A stretch of 64,000 nucleotides of DNA from Ottowia sp. (GTDB taxonomy: Bacteria; Pseudomonadota; Gammaproteobacteria; Burkholderiales; Burkholderiaceae_C): the NCBI RefSeq assembly GCF_016703145.1, contig NZ_JADJCO010000002.1, forward strand, positions 656,419 through 720,418. The letters run 5' to 3'. The stretch's first letter is position 1. Every line of letters starts with the position of its first letter. Below are positions 24,847-33,700 of the stretch, in pieces. The notes under the pieces were generated by a model. The model was not told the DNA's origin. It did not search any database and saw only the letters and a program-made list of their open reading frames with translations. A program made the position numbers and the translations under genes.

Positions 24847-25497
24847 ATGGCCACTGATTCGCAATCGATCCTCGGCGCACGCGCGACCTACCACCATGGC
24901 GACCTGCGCGCCGCCTTGGTCGAGGCGGGCCTGGCGCTGGCGCGCGAGGGCGGGCCGGAGGCCGTGGTGCTGCGCGAGACCACGCGCCGCGCCGGCGTGG
25001 CGCCGAACGCGGCGTACCGTCACTTCTCCAGCCACCAGGCCTTGTTCGACGCCGTGCGCGCGGCGGCCGTGGGGGCGCTGGCGCAGGCCATCGAGGCCGA
25101 ACTGCGGCAGGCCGAGGCGCTGCCCGATGCGGCCACCCGCGCGCGCGGCATGCTCGCCGCCGTGGGGCGCGGCTACCTGGGCTTCGCGCAGGCGGAGACG
25201 GGGTGGTTTCGCACCGCGTTCGCCTTCGGCGCGCACGACGTCGAGGTGCCCACCGACCCGGCGCGCACCGCCGCCAAGGGCCTCAACCCTTTCGAGCTGC
25301 TGGGCTACGCGCTGGATGCGATGGTGCAGGCTGGCGTGCTGCCCGCCGAGCGGCGGCCCGGCGCCGAGTTCCTGGCGTGGTCGTCGGTGCACGGCATGGC
25401 GCTGCTCATCATCGATGGGCCGCTGCGCCGCGCGCCGCCCGCCGTGCGACTGGTGCTGGGCGGTCGGCTGCTGCGCATGGTCGAGGCGGGGTTGTGA
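24847..25497 (+). CDS. TetR/AcrR-family transcriptional regulator
   Basis: 216 residues. Helix-turn-helix from about 20-70 (YHHGDLRAALVEAGLALARE, LRETTRRAGVAPNAAYRHF) and a TetR C-terminal ligand domain of the WHG type (GYLGFAQAETGWFRTAF). Divergent from the VOC/SRPBCC/GFA run and separated from it by two palindromes. A repressor relieved by a small hydrophobic or electrophilic compound is the likely mode (inference). Confidence 0.93.
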   Translation: MATDSQSILGARATYHHGDLRAALVEAGLALAREGGPEAVVLRETTRRAGVAPNAAYRHFSSHQALFDAVRAAAVGALAQAIEAELRQAEALPDAATRARGMLAAVGRGYLGFAQAETGWFRTAFAFGAHDVEVPTDPARTAAKGLNPFELLGYALDAMVQAGVLPAERRPGAEFLAWSSVHGMALLIIDGPLRRAPPAVRLVLGGRLLRMVEAGL

Positions 25498-25502
25498 TGA
25501 AT

Positions 25503-25565
25503 GCTCCTGAAATAGTAGCTGTCTGCTGTTGATGGGCGCGGGCTATAGGCCGATTCGATCTGAAA
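25503..25565 (+). repeat. dispersed ~65-bp intergenic repeat, copy c
   Basis: GCTCCTGAAATAGTAGCTG, then TCTGCTGTTGATGGGCGCGG, then GCTATAGGCCGATTCGATCTGAAA. It fills almost the whole space between the TetR stop and the convergent chromate transporter gene. Confidence 0.7.
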
Positions 25566-25571
25566 CAGGCG

Positions 25572-26168
25572 CTACACCCAGCCCAGCGCCCCCAGCATCG
25601 CTCCGGCGCCGATGATCCACAGCAGGTGCAGCCGGGTGCGCCACACCAGCACCGTGGCCATGGCGGTCAGCGCCCACAGCCGCCAGTCGCGCGCCGGCTG
25701 GTCGTGCGCGCCGGTCAGCAGCCAGCCGGTGGCGATCAGCAGTGCCACCACGATGGGCGACATGCCGGCCTTGAAGGCGCGCACGGCGCGCAGCTCGCGG
25801 TTCTTGTGCGCCCAGCGCGTGGCGGCGTAGGTCAGCACGCACGAGGGCAGCAGCATGCCCGCCAGGGTGATGGCCACGCCCAGCAGCGCCAGGCCGTAAG
25901 CCGGCCAGCCGCCCGCCGGGCCGCCGCCGGCGTTCAGCCCCACGTTCCAGCCCATCAGGGCGACGAACAGCACGTTGGGCCCCGGCGCTGCCTGGGCCAG
26001 GGCGATGGAGGAGGTGAACTGCCCCTCGCTCAGCCAGTGGCGCGCATCGACCAGGTAGCGGTGCATGTCCGGCGCGGTCGAAATGGCGCCGCCCACCGCC
26101 AGCAGCGACAGCGACAGGAAGTGCGCCAGCAGGTCCAGCCAGTCGGCGGGGGCGAGGCTGATGGTCAT
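25572..26168 (-). CDS. chrA: chromate transporter, second half-size subunit
   Basis: 198 residues with about six hydrophobic helices and the CHR-domain motifs VGGAISTAPDMHRYLV and AQAAPGPNVLFVALMGWN. Short-chain CHR proteins are encoded as adjacent pairs that together equal one long ChrA. Start ATG 26168 overlaps the stop of the first half by four bases. Exports chromate across the inner membrane if the family assignment holds; some members act on other anions. Confidence 0.88.
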   Translation of the reverse strand: MTISLAPADWLDLLAHFLSLSLLAVGGAISTAPDMHRYLVDARHWLSEGQFTSSIALAQAAPGPNVLFVALMGWNVGLNAGGGPAGGWPAYGLALLGVAITLAGMLLPSCVLTYAATRWAHKNRELRAVRAFKAGMSPIVVALLIATGWLLTGAHDQPARDWRLWALTAMATVLVWRTRLHLLWIIGAGAMLGALGWV

Positions 26169-26779
26169 GAGGGGTTGGCCGGATGGGCGTCGCCGGGCGC
26201 CGGCGACGCGCGGCCCAGGCAGCGCCAGGCCCACAGGCAGCAGCCGCCGCCGACGACGGCCAGCACCCAGCCCAGCGGCACCCGCAGCAGGGCCACGGCG
26301 ACGAAGGCGGCGATGGCGGCGGCCGCGCAGACCGGCAGGCCCATGACGTTGGCGCGCAGCGCGCCGACCAGCTTGATGCCGGTGGCCAGCACCAGCCCGG
26401 CGGCGACGGCGCCCATGCCGCGCAGCGCACGCTGCGCGACCTCGGCGTCGGCCACGGTGGCGAACAGCGCCGCCAGCGCCAGCACCAGAACGGTGGGTAC
26501 GGCCAGCATGCCGGCCAGCGCCGCCAGCGCGCCGGCGACGCCGAAGTGCCGGCCGCCGATCATCATCGACAGGTTGACGACGTTGGGGCCGGGCATGATC
26601 TGCGCCACCGCCCAGTCCTCGAGGAACTGCTCGCGCGAGAGCCAGCGCTTCTTCTCGACCAGTTCGCGCTGCACCACCGCCACCACGCCGCCGAAGCCCT
26701 GCAGCGCCAGCGTGGTGAAGGACCAGAACAGGTCGGCGCGCGAGCGCGGGGCGCCGAGGGGCGGGTCGGAGGCAGGCAT
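26165..26779 (-). CDS. chrA: chromate transporter, first half-size subunit
   Basis: 204 residues: FWSFTTLALQGFGGVVAVVQ, RELVEKKRWLSREQFLED and AQIMPGPNVVNLSMMIGG are the conserved CHR motifs (GFGG and PGPN). Pairs with the downstream half, translationally coupled by ATGA. No ChrB-type regulator is adjacent. One copy of the dispersed repeat occupies its upstream region. Confidence 0.9.
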   Translation of the reverse strand: MPASDPPLGAPRSRADLFWSFTTLALQGFGGVVAVVQRELVEKKRWLSREQFLEDWAVAQIMPGPNVVNLSMMIGGRHFGVAGALAALAGMLAVPTVLVLALAALFATVADAEVAQRALRGMGAVAAGLVLATGIKLVGALRANVMGLPVCAAAAIAAFVAVALLRVPLGWVLAVVGGGCCLWAWRCLGRASPAPGDAHPANPS

Positions 26780-26786
26780 GGCGAAG

Positions 26787-26848
26787 TGCTATTTAAAAAA
26801 TAGCTGTTAGCGCAATATGGACGCGGGATTGAAGACAATTTGATTCAA
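26787..26848 (+). repeat. dispersed ~65-bp intergenic repeat, copy d
   Basis: TGCTATTTAAAAAATAGCTG, then TTAGCGCAATATGGACGCGG, then GATTGAAGACAATTTGATTCAAA. It fills the space between the chromate transporter start and the end of arsC; its last bases overlap the arsC stop codon. Confidence 0.7.
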
Positions 26849-27231
26849 ATTGCGGCCGGCCCGGAGCCGCTCTCCTGGCGCGGCAGCAAGTCCCGCACGC
26901 GGTCGGCCGGGCGACACAGCCGCGTGCCGCGCGGCGCCACCACGATCGGGCGCTCGATGAGCACGGGCGTGGCCGCCATGGCGGCGGCGAGCTGGCCGTC
27001 GGTGAGCGCGAGGTCGTCCAGGCCCTGCGCCAGGACCTCGGGCTGCTTGGTGCGCAGCAGGGCGCGCAGCGGCTCGCCGGTGGCCCGGGCCAGGGCCCGC
27101 AGTTCGGCGGCGGAGGGCGGGGTCTTCAGGTACTCGACGATGCGCGGCTCGGCGCCGCTGGCGCGGATCAGGGCCAGCACGCTGCGCGAGGTGCCGCACT
27201 GGGGGTTGTGGAAGATCGTGATGTCGCTCAT
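26845..27231 (-). CDS. arsC: arsenate reductase, glutaredoxin-dependent type (ArsC family)
   Basis: 128 residues. HNPQCGTSR carries the catalytic Cys12; YLKTPPSAAELRAL and RPIVVAPRGTRLCRPADRV supply the arginines that bind the oxyanion. Thioredoxin-like fold; reduces arsenate to arsenite with glutathione/glutaredoxin. No ArsR or ArsB is adjacent, so a stand-alone housekeeping copy or a related Spx/YffB-like reductase cannot be excluded. Start ATG 27231; the gene follows namZ closely on the same strand. Confidence 0.9.
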   Translation of the reverse strand: MSDITIFHNPQCGTSRSVLALIRASGAEPRIVEYLKTPPSAAELRALARATGEPLRALLRTKQPEVLAQGLDDLALTDGQLAAAMAATPVLIERPIVVAPRGTRLCRPADRVRDLLPRQESGSGPAAI

Positions 27232-27245
27232 GGCGTGGCTTTCGG

Positions 27246-28448
27246 TCAGTACAGCAGGAACGGGCGGCGCTCCTCGATCCAGGCCGATTCGTCGGCGCGC
27301 GCCAGCGCGTCCAGGTCGGCCGGCGCGGCGGCCGGGTCGTCCACCCATTCGCGCAGCAGCGGGCTACCGTTGATGAGGTCGATAGCCAGCCGGCCGTGCT
27401 CATACTCGTAGGCGACGTCGCGCCACAGCGGGTAGCTGGGCGCCTGCGCGCGCAGCGCCTTGAAGGCCAGCGCCTGCAGCCGCCAGGGCCGGAAGGCGGC
27501 GTGGTCGTAGTGCGCGGGGTCTTCGACGTGGATCTGCATGCCGGCGCAGAGCTGGCCCGCGTGTTTGTGGAAGGTGGGCTCGAACCAACAGGCGCGCAGC
27601 ACGCAGCCGCGCAGCCATTCGGGCGCCAGCGCGCGCATGCCGGCCAGCAGGCGGCCGGTGTCGAGGCCGGGCGCGCCGAACAGCTCCAGCGGGCGCGTGG
27701 TGCCGCGCCCCTCGCTCAGCGTGGTGCCTTCCAGCATCACGGTGCCGGCGTAGGCGCGCGCCATGCTCAGGTTGGCGGCGTTGGGGCTGGGGTTGACCCA
27801 GGTGCGCTCGGGCGGCCAGCCGAAGCCCGGGGCGGCGTCGGGCCGCCAGCCTTCCATCGGGATGACGCGGTACTCCAGTCGCAGGCCCAGGTGGGCGATG
27901 AACCAGTGGCCCAGTTCGCCCATCGTCATGCCGTGGCGCATGGGCATGGGGCCGGCGCCGACGAAACTCTCCCAGCCGGGGTGCAGCGTCAGCCCCTCCA
28001 CCGGCCGGCCGGCGGGGTTGGGGCGGTCGAGCACCCACACGGCCTTGCCGGTGCGGGCGGCGGCCTCCAGCACGTAGCGCAGGGTGGTGATGAAGGTGTA
28101 GATGCGGCAGCCCAGGTCCTGCAGGTCGACCAGCAGCACGTCGAAGCTGTCCAGCATGGCCTCGGTGGGGCGGCGCACGTCGCCGTACAGGCTGAACACG
28201 GGGATGCCAAGGCGCGGGTCGGTGTAGTCGGGCGACTCGACCATGTTGTCCTGTTTGTCGCCGCGCAGGCCGTGCTGCGGGCCGAAGGCGGCCGTGAGCT
28301 GGAGGTCCGGCAGCGCGGCCAGCGCGTCGAGCGAATGCGCGAGGCCGCGCGTGACGGAGGCGGGGTGCGCCAGCAGCGCCACGCGGCGGCCTTGCAGCGG
28401 GGCGTGCAGGGCGGGGTCGTCGAGGAAGCGTTCGAGGCCGGTTTTCAT
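27246..28448 (-). CDS. DUF1343 protein, NamZ-like exo-beta-N-acetylmuramidase
   Basis: 400 residues covering the whole DUF1343 family: LLAHPASVTRGLAHSLD, FGPQHGLRGDKQDNM, LVDLQDLGCRIYTFITTL, LDRPNPAGRPVEG and SPNAANLSMARAYAGTVMLEGT. The B. subtilis member NamZ removes terminal N-acetylmuramic acid from peptidoglycan fragments. No signal peptide is visible here, so a cytoplasmic recycling role is more likely. ATG 28448 overlaps the stop of the preceding gene (ATGA). Confidence 0.88.
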   Translation of the reverse strand: MKTGLERFLDDPALHAPLQGRRVALLAHPASVTRGLAHSLDALAALPDLQLTAAFGPQHGLRGDKQDNMVESPDYTDPRLGIPVFSLYGDVRRPTEAMLDSFDVLLVDLQDLGCRIYTFITTLRYVLEAAARTGKAVWVLDRPNPAGRPVEGLTLHPGWESFVGAGPMPMRHGMTMGELGHWFIAHLGLRLEYRVIPMEGWRPDAAPGFGWPPERTWVNPSPNAANLSMARAYAGTVMLEGTTLSEGRGTTRPLELFGAPGLDTGRLLAGMRALAPEWLRGCVLRACWFEPTFHKHAGQLCAGMQIHVEDPAHYDHAAFRPWRLQALAFKALRAQAPSYPLWRDVAYEYEHGRLAIDLINGSPLLREWVDDPAAAPADLDALARADESAWIEERRPFLLY

Positions 28449-29024
28449 GGGGTGAGCGGGTGAGGGTGCGGTCCGCGCGCGGTCCAGCCGGCGCGGTCGT
28501 GGAAGTCGGGGCGGGCGGCGGGGTGGCGCAGCGCCCAATAGGCGAGGCCGCCGTCCAGGGTCTCGATGACGGCGCTGAGGCCGACCAGCGCGCCACCGTC
28601 GCCGGGCGGGGGCAGGGCGGACCAGGGCAGCCAGGCCTCCAGCGTCAGGCGGCGCGGCGCGCGCGTGCAGGCCAGAGCGCGGCGCGGGCAAGGGCTCGGC
28701 GGCGGCGTCGCGCACGCGCGGCACGCTGAAGGCGTAGGCCGCCCAGTCGCCCGAGGGGCTGAAGTTGAATTCACGGTACGCCGCGCTCCCCGCCGAACCG
28801 ACGAAGACCTCGAAGCAGGTGTGGCGCCACAGGCCGTCCTTGGGCGACGGCTGGCCGGACGCGGGCGGCACGCGTAGCCGGTCCAGGTCGCCCGTCAGCT
28901 CGTAGCGCAGGTGCCATGCTTGCCCCGAGGCGGCGTTGGCCAGCGTCACCTCCAGGCGCTGGACGGCGGCGCAGGGCGTGCCGGGGTGGGGCGAAAGCGC
29001 GTGGGCGGCGGGCTGGTCCGTCAT
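28445..29024 (-). CDS. DOMON-like domain protein, one frameshift as read
   Basis: From ATG 29024 the frame gives QRLEVTLANAASGQAWHLRY, TCFEVFVGSAGSAAYREFNF and SPSGDWAAYAFSVP, then shifts near 28680-28690. The rest is RLTLEAWLPWSALPP, ALVGLSAVIETLDGGLAYWALRHP, ending at a TGA that overlaps the namZ start. Beta-sandwich DOMON-like proteins of ~190 residues are known as hypothetical proteins in Burkholderiales. One-base indel in a GC-rich run is the likely explanation. Confidence 0.7.
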
Positions 29025-29157
29025 GGTGGCGCGTATTGTCTCAGCGGTGTGGCGGGCAAGGGCACTGCGTCATGAATCCTTCATCCGTTCGACATGGCGC
29101 CGTCACGCGCGGGGCCGACCATGGCCGCATGGAATCCCGTGCACAGGAGCGCCGCCC

Positions 29158-29997
29158 GTGAAAGAACTGCCCACGCCCACCTTCGCGCTGTCGCCGATGG
29201 CGCCGCCCGCCCGCCCGCCCCGGGGGGCTCTTCATCGCCGCGGTCAGGGCCTTGCTGAAGGGCCGGGCACCCAGGGCATCGAGGTGGCCTGGGCGCGCCA
29301 CCAGGACGAAGTGAGGGCGGCGCAGCGCTTGCGCCACGCGGTCTTCGCGGGCGAGATGGGCGCGCGCCTGTCCACCCCCGAGCCCGGCCACGACATCGAC
29401 CTGTTCGACGATTTCTGCGAGCACCTGCTGGTGCGCGACGCCGCCACGCGCGAGGTGATCGGTACCTACCGCGTGCTGACCCCGGCCCAGGCCCGGCGCG
29501 TGGGCGGCGCCTACAGTGACACCGAGTTCGACCTGACCCGCCTGCGTGCGCTGCGCCCCCGCATGGTGGAGCTGGGCCGCAGCTGCGTGCACCCCGCGCA
29601 CCGCCACGGCGGCGTCATCATGGCGCTGTGGGGCGCGCTGGCCGAGTTCATGGTGCGCAACCAGCTCGACACGATGATCGGCTGCGCCAGCATCCCCATG
29701 CTGCACGGCGGCGTGGTCGGCGGCGACGCGGCGGCCAGCATCTGGCGCCAGCTGGAGCGCACGCACATGGCCCCGGTCGAATACCGCGTGCGCCCGCGTC
29801 TGCCGCTGCCGGTGGAGCGCCTGGACGGCACGCTGCCGGTGGAGCCGCCGGCGCTGATCCGGGGCTACCTGCGCCTGGGCGCGCGGGTGCTGGGCGCACC
29901 GGCGTGGGACCCCGACTTCAACACCGCCGACCTGCCGATGCTGATGCGCATCGCCGACCTGCCGCCACGCTACCGCTGGCACTTCCTCGGCGCTTGA
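29158..29997 (+). CDS. olsB: OlsB-like GNAT N-acyltransferase (ornithine lipid synthesis)
   Basis: 279 residues from GTG 29158, with AGGAG eight bases upstream; no ATG gives a better fit. Core blocks: AAQRLRHAVFAGEMGARL, DLFDDFCEHLLVRD, IGTYRVLTPAQA, MVELGRSCVHPAHR and MIGCASIPM. These match OlsB, which transfers a 3-hydroxyacyl group from ACP to the alpha-amino group of ornithine. OlsA is not adjacent, so the ornithine-lipid assignment rests on family only. Confidence 0.8.
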   Translation: MKELPTPTFALSPMAPPARPPRGALHRRGQGLAEGPGTQGIEVAWARHQDEVRAAQRLRHAVFAGEMGARLSTPEPGHDIDLFDDFCEHLLVRDAATREVIGTYRVLTPAQARRVGGAYSDTEFDLTRLRALRPRMVELGRSCVHPAHRHGGVIMALWGALAEFMVRNQLDTMIGCASIPMLHGGVVGGDAAASIWRQLERTHMAPVEYRVRPRLPLPVERLDGTLPVEPPALIRGYLRLGARVLGAPAWDPDFNTADLPMLMRIADLPPRYRWHFLGA

Positions 29998-30055
29998 GCC
30001 TTGCGGCGATCATCGGCGTAAGCTGCGTTTCAGCACGCATCAACAGCAAGCAAGC

Positions 30056-30517
30056 ATGGACCTGATCCTGTGGCGCCATGCCGAGGCGCAAGACCCCGGC
30101 GAGGGCATGAGCGACCTGGCCCGCCCGCTGACGCGGCGCGGCGAGAAGCAGGCCGCGCGCATGGCCGCCTGGCTCGACCGCCAGTTGCCCGAGGGCGCGC
30201 GCGTGCTCGCCAGCCCCGCCGTGCGCACCGAGCAGACCGTGGGCGCGCTGGGCCGCAAGTACCGGCTGCACGACGAACTGCGGCCCGGCGCCACGGCCGA
30301 TCAACTGCTGCGGCTGGCCGGCTGGCCCACGGCCCGGGCGCCGGTGCTGGTCGTCGGCCATCAGCCCGCGCTGGGCCAGACGGTGGCGCAGCTGCTGGGC
30401 CTGCCCGGCGGCGACTGCGCGGTGAAGAAGGGCGCCGTGTGGTGGCTGCGCCGCCGCGAGCGCGACGGCGCACCGCAGACGGTGGTGGTCACGGTGCAGG
30501 CGGCGGAGCTGCTTTAG
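30056..30517 (+). CDS. sixA: SixA-type phosphohistidine phosphatase
   Basis: 153 residues of the histidine-phosphatase family: LILWRHAEAQDP carries the catalytic RHA motif at residues 7-9, ARPLTRRGEKQA follows, and VLVVGHQPALGQ has the second histidine. SixA removes phosphate from phosphohistidine, for example on nitrogen-PTS proteins. Stands 58 bases after olsB on the same strand. Confidence 0.9.
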   Translation: MDLILWRHAEAQDPGEGMSDLARPLTRRGEKQAARMAAWLDRQLPEGARVLASPAVRTEQTVGALGRKYRLHDELRPGATADQLLRLAGWPTARAPVLVVGHQPALGQTVAQLLGLPGGDCAVKKGAVWWLRRRERDGAPQTVVVTVQAAELL

Positions 30518-30529
30518 CGTCAATACTGT

Positions 30530-30673
30530 TCAGATACGAATCACCAGCCGGTAACTGTCCTGCGCCGGTGTGGCCAACTCTTGCGGCGTGTAATCGATGA
30601 CCCGCACCGCCTGCTCGTGGCGACGTTGGCGGTCTTCGCCGCTGAAGACTTCGCGCAGGTAGGCGGTGTCGGT
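30530..30673 (-). pseudogene. IS4-family transposase fragment
   Basis: Minus-strand reading gives LREVFSGEDRQRRHEQAVR, VIDYTPQELATP and SYRLVIRI, then stop. This resembles the segment before the conserved YRLVTTL strand of IS4-type transposases. Only about 47 residues remain, with no catalytic residues and no inverted repeat found. The rest of the 30518-30787 interval (30674-30787) holds nothing recognisable. Marks a past insertion at the edge of the beta-helix gene. Confidence 0.5.
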
Positions 30674-30787
30674 CTACGGGAACGAAGCGGCTCATCGGTT
30701 CAGGCTCTGTGTGGTTCGGCTGAAATTGTCTCGGATGGCTCCAGCGCCCTCAAGGCCGAAAAGCCCGAAAAACTCTAGAACCAGCCT

Positions 30788-33700
30788 TCAACCAGCGCCA
30801 CCCTCGGATGGAGCAGCAGCGATCAGTGCATATTCCTCCAGCGATCGCTGACCGCTGTGGCGGCCCAGCGCGACGCCCTCGATCTCGCCCGCAAGCTGCG
30901 CGGACGCTGCTTCCATGCGCTGCGCCTCTTCCTCTGCGGCAACGAGGTCGGCGCACAACTCCCTGAGCAACCCCTTGTCCCTCGCCAGATCGAGCGCGGC
31001 GGCCAAGGCCTGCGGACCAGGGGAAAACACAGGCATCGGTCCCGGCTCCAGATGGATCAGACCGCGATAGCCGGCGCTCCCGCCGAGACGAAAAGCGGTC
31101 TGCGCCACCAGTTCCAGATCGGCCATTGCCTCCTTCGAGGCCTCGCCCTCTCCACCAGCCCGCGCGCGCGAACGCGCCTCGGCCGCCCCCAGGTGCACGA
31201 ACAGCAGCACGGCCAAAGCTGGCCGCAGGCGCAGGCTGGCGATGCCCCGCTTCAGCGCCGCAGCCGAATCCACGTGTCGGGCGAGATGGCTGGCATACCG
31301 CCAGCCCAGGCTCGGCAACTGCTCACGCAACAGGGTCTTGTGCGCGTCGGGCAGCAGATGCCAGTCCTGTGCCAGCCGGGCGTCCAACCACTTCCCGGCC
31401 TCCGCCTCATCGAGCCGCGCCAGCGTTGTGCCCAGATACCGGGACACTCCGCACAGAAATCGCCGCCAAAGGCTGTCAGGCTCGCCGTCCCGCGCCTCAC
31501 CGAACCACGGTTGTTCGATGGCCTTTTGCAGCGACTTGGCCAACGCGGGCCGGCCGCCGAGTCGCTGCATGGCCAGCAGCACGGGCAGACAGACGCGCTC
31601 GCCCCATGCCTCGCTGCGCTCGAGCAACACCTTGTTCGATCGAAGAACCGCCCCGGCCAATTTTTCCCACTCCTCCGCCACGGTCTCGCGCAACTTCGCC
31701 GGCTGCGAATTCAGCGTCCTTTGGTCTTCGAGCAAGAACAGCGCCGCCTCCAGATGCAAGGGAACCCGCTGCGCCGCCTTCAGGTCGTCGTCCCTGGCTT
31801 CAAGCAATGCCTGCGCCTTGGCCAAGTGGTACAACTCGCCACAAGTCAGCAGTTCGGACAGATATGTTTCCGCGTTGTGCGGCTCGATGGGCGGCCTGTC
31901 CGGGCGCATCTGCTTCTTCTTGCCCGCGTACTCACGGTACAACGCACGCAAAACGCCAACCACCTGCAGCCGGTGGCCCACTTGGCCGATCCACTGCGTT
32001 CCTTCCTCGGAGTCTTTCGCGTTCAGCAGCGCCACGCCACGCTTGGTGAATTCATTCAAGTTGTCGACACCGCTCTTATCCAGTCCGAGGTGGTTCGCTT
32101 CCAGCAGAGGTGGAACGCGCAGGAAAAACGCCAGCTCCTTTGCCAAGAATTCCTCGTTCTGATCGAACTCTCCCGGCCAGCGGCGCACCTGCACGTGCAT
32201 GTGGGGCGTGGAGCCCAGCACCAAGGCCGGCAACACCTCGTGCAGCACCCATTTGTCGGGGACGGCCAGGGCCTGCGCTTGCTCAGGGGCGCTCAGGCCC
32301 AGCAGACGCTCCAACTGCGCTTCAGCCTTCATGCCGCCCTGGTCCTCATCCGCAGGACGCAGCGCGATCGATGCGGAGTCGTGCACCATGCGACCCGGGT
32401 AGGCAACGCCTTCGTCCGGCAACGACGTGAACCAGACATCCAGATACCCATCAACCAGCATCGACAGGCCCGGCATCCGGGTGACCAGAAACACCGGCTG
32501 GTTGCGCGGCGCCACCGCCAGGATCGCCCGTAAGTCGTCGGTGTCATCGCTACCAGGCTCGTCGATACGCTCCACCGCCACGACGGCAGGAAGCGGCGCG
32601 CGGAACAGGCCACCGAACAGGCGGTAGCCGTACAGCTTGCGGCGCAGCCAGAAACGCCGGCCAGGCTCCGAGTGCCGCAGCCAAGCTTTTTCTTCGAACA
32701 ATGTCTTCACCAACCCCGCGCCCGGCAAATCCACAACATCAAGAAGAAAGCGATGAGACAGCTTCAAGCAGCGGGGCAGGAGCGGGTTCCACACCAACAT
32801 TGCAAAAACGAGTGGCACCAGAACGCCATAGAAGAGTGCCAACTTTGCCCACCACGCATTGGCGGTCTGCGTCCGCCAATGGCTGATCAGCAGGTCCGGT
32901 TGGTGAATGATCGCGCCAGGAACCTCGATCAACCACGCCACCAGCAGACCCAGCACCACGGCAAACAGGAGGAAACGCGCGCTCGCTGGCCCGGCGGGCG
33001 CGAGCAGTAGCGCCTCTACCCGCGCCAGCCAGAGCCGCCACCCGTGTCCGGCGTGCTGGCCCAGCAGTTCATGCTCTAGAAAGCCGCGCTCCCCGCTCCG
33101 CCGAGCCACGGCCGAAGGCCCCAGCACTAGCCGCCGGCTTTTCCAGTCTGCCTTGTCGCCCTGGCCCAGGTTCACCCATTGGCGGAAAGCCTCCTCGTCG
33201 GTCGACACCAGGGCCACGGTCCATTTCGGCGCCGCACTCGCGGCGCGCAACCTGTTGTCGCCCTTCCACCAAGCCTTCAGCAGTTTCCAGGGCCTGCGCC
33301 TGGCGGCTGCGTTGCCTGCGCGTCGACTGAAATCCTGCCATTGCGATGACAGCGCCCGCCCGATCGTCTGCAGGCCCGAAGGTGCCTTGCGAACGATGTG
33401 CGTTTCATGGGTCGGCCCCTTTTGCTCAACTACAACGTCGTAGGTGAGGACAAGCAGCCCGTCGGAGCCGCGGCCCTGTGCCGGCCGGCTGCCGCTCCGC
33501 CGCTCTGACTCGCCAACTGCCAGCGCCGAGACGCCGCCTGACCAGAAGCGCGCAAAGCAGTCGGCACAGCCGCCGGAATACACGCAGTCGGCCAAGGCAC
33601 GCGCCCTGGCTTCGTTGCCCGCGCACGCCGACAGCCAGGCCTGCAGCGGATGCGCGGCGCGTTGGCGCGTCCGACCGGCAATGTCAGCCGCCAGATCGGG

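Noticed and set aside
25572..26779. Chromate transporter pair as a broken single chrA gene
   Set aside because: Each half is a complete CHR domain with its own start and an ATGA overlap, the known short-chain pair arrangement.
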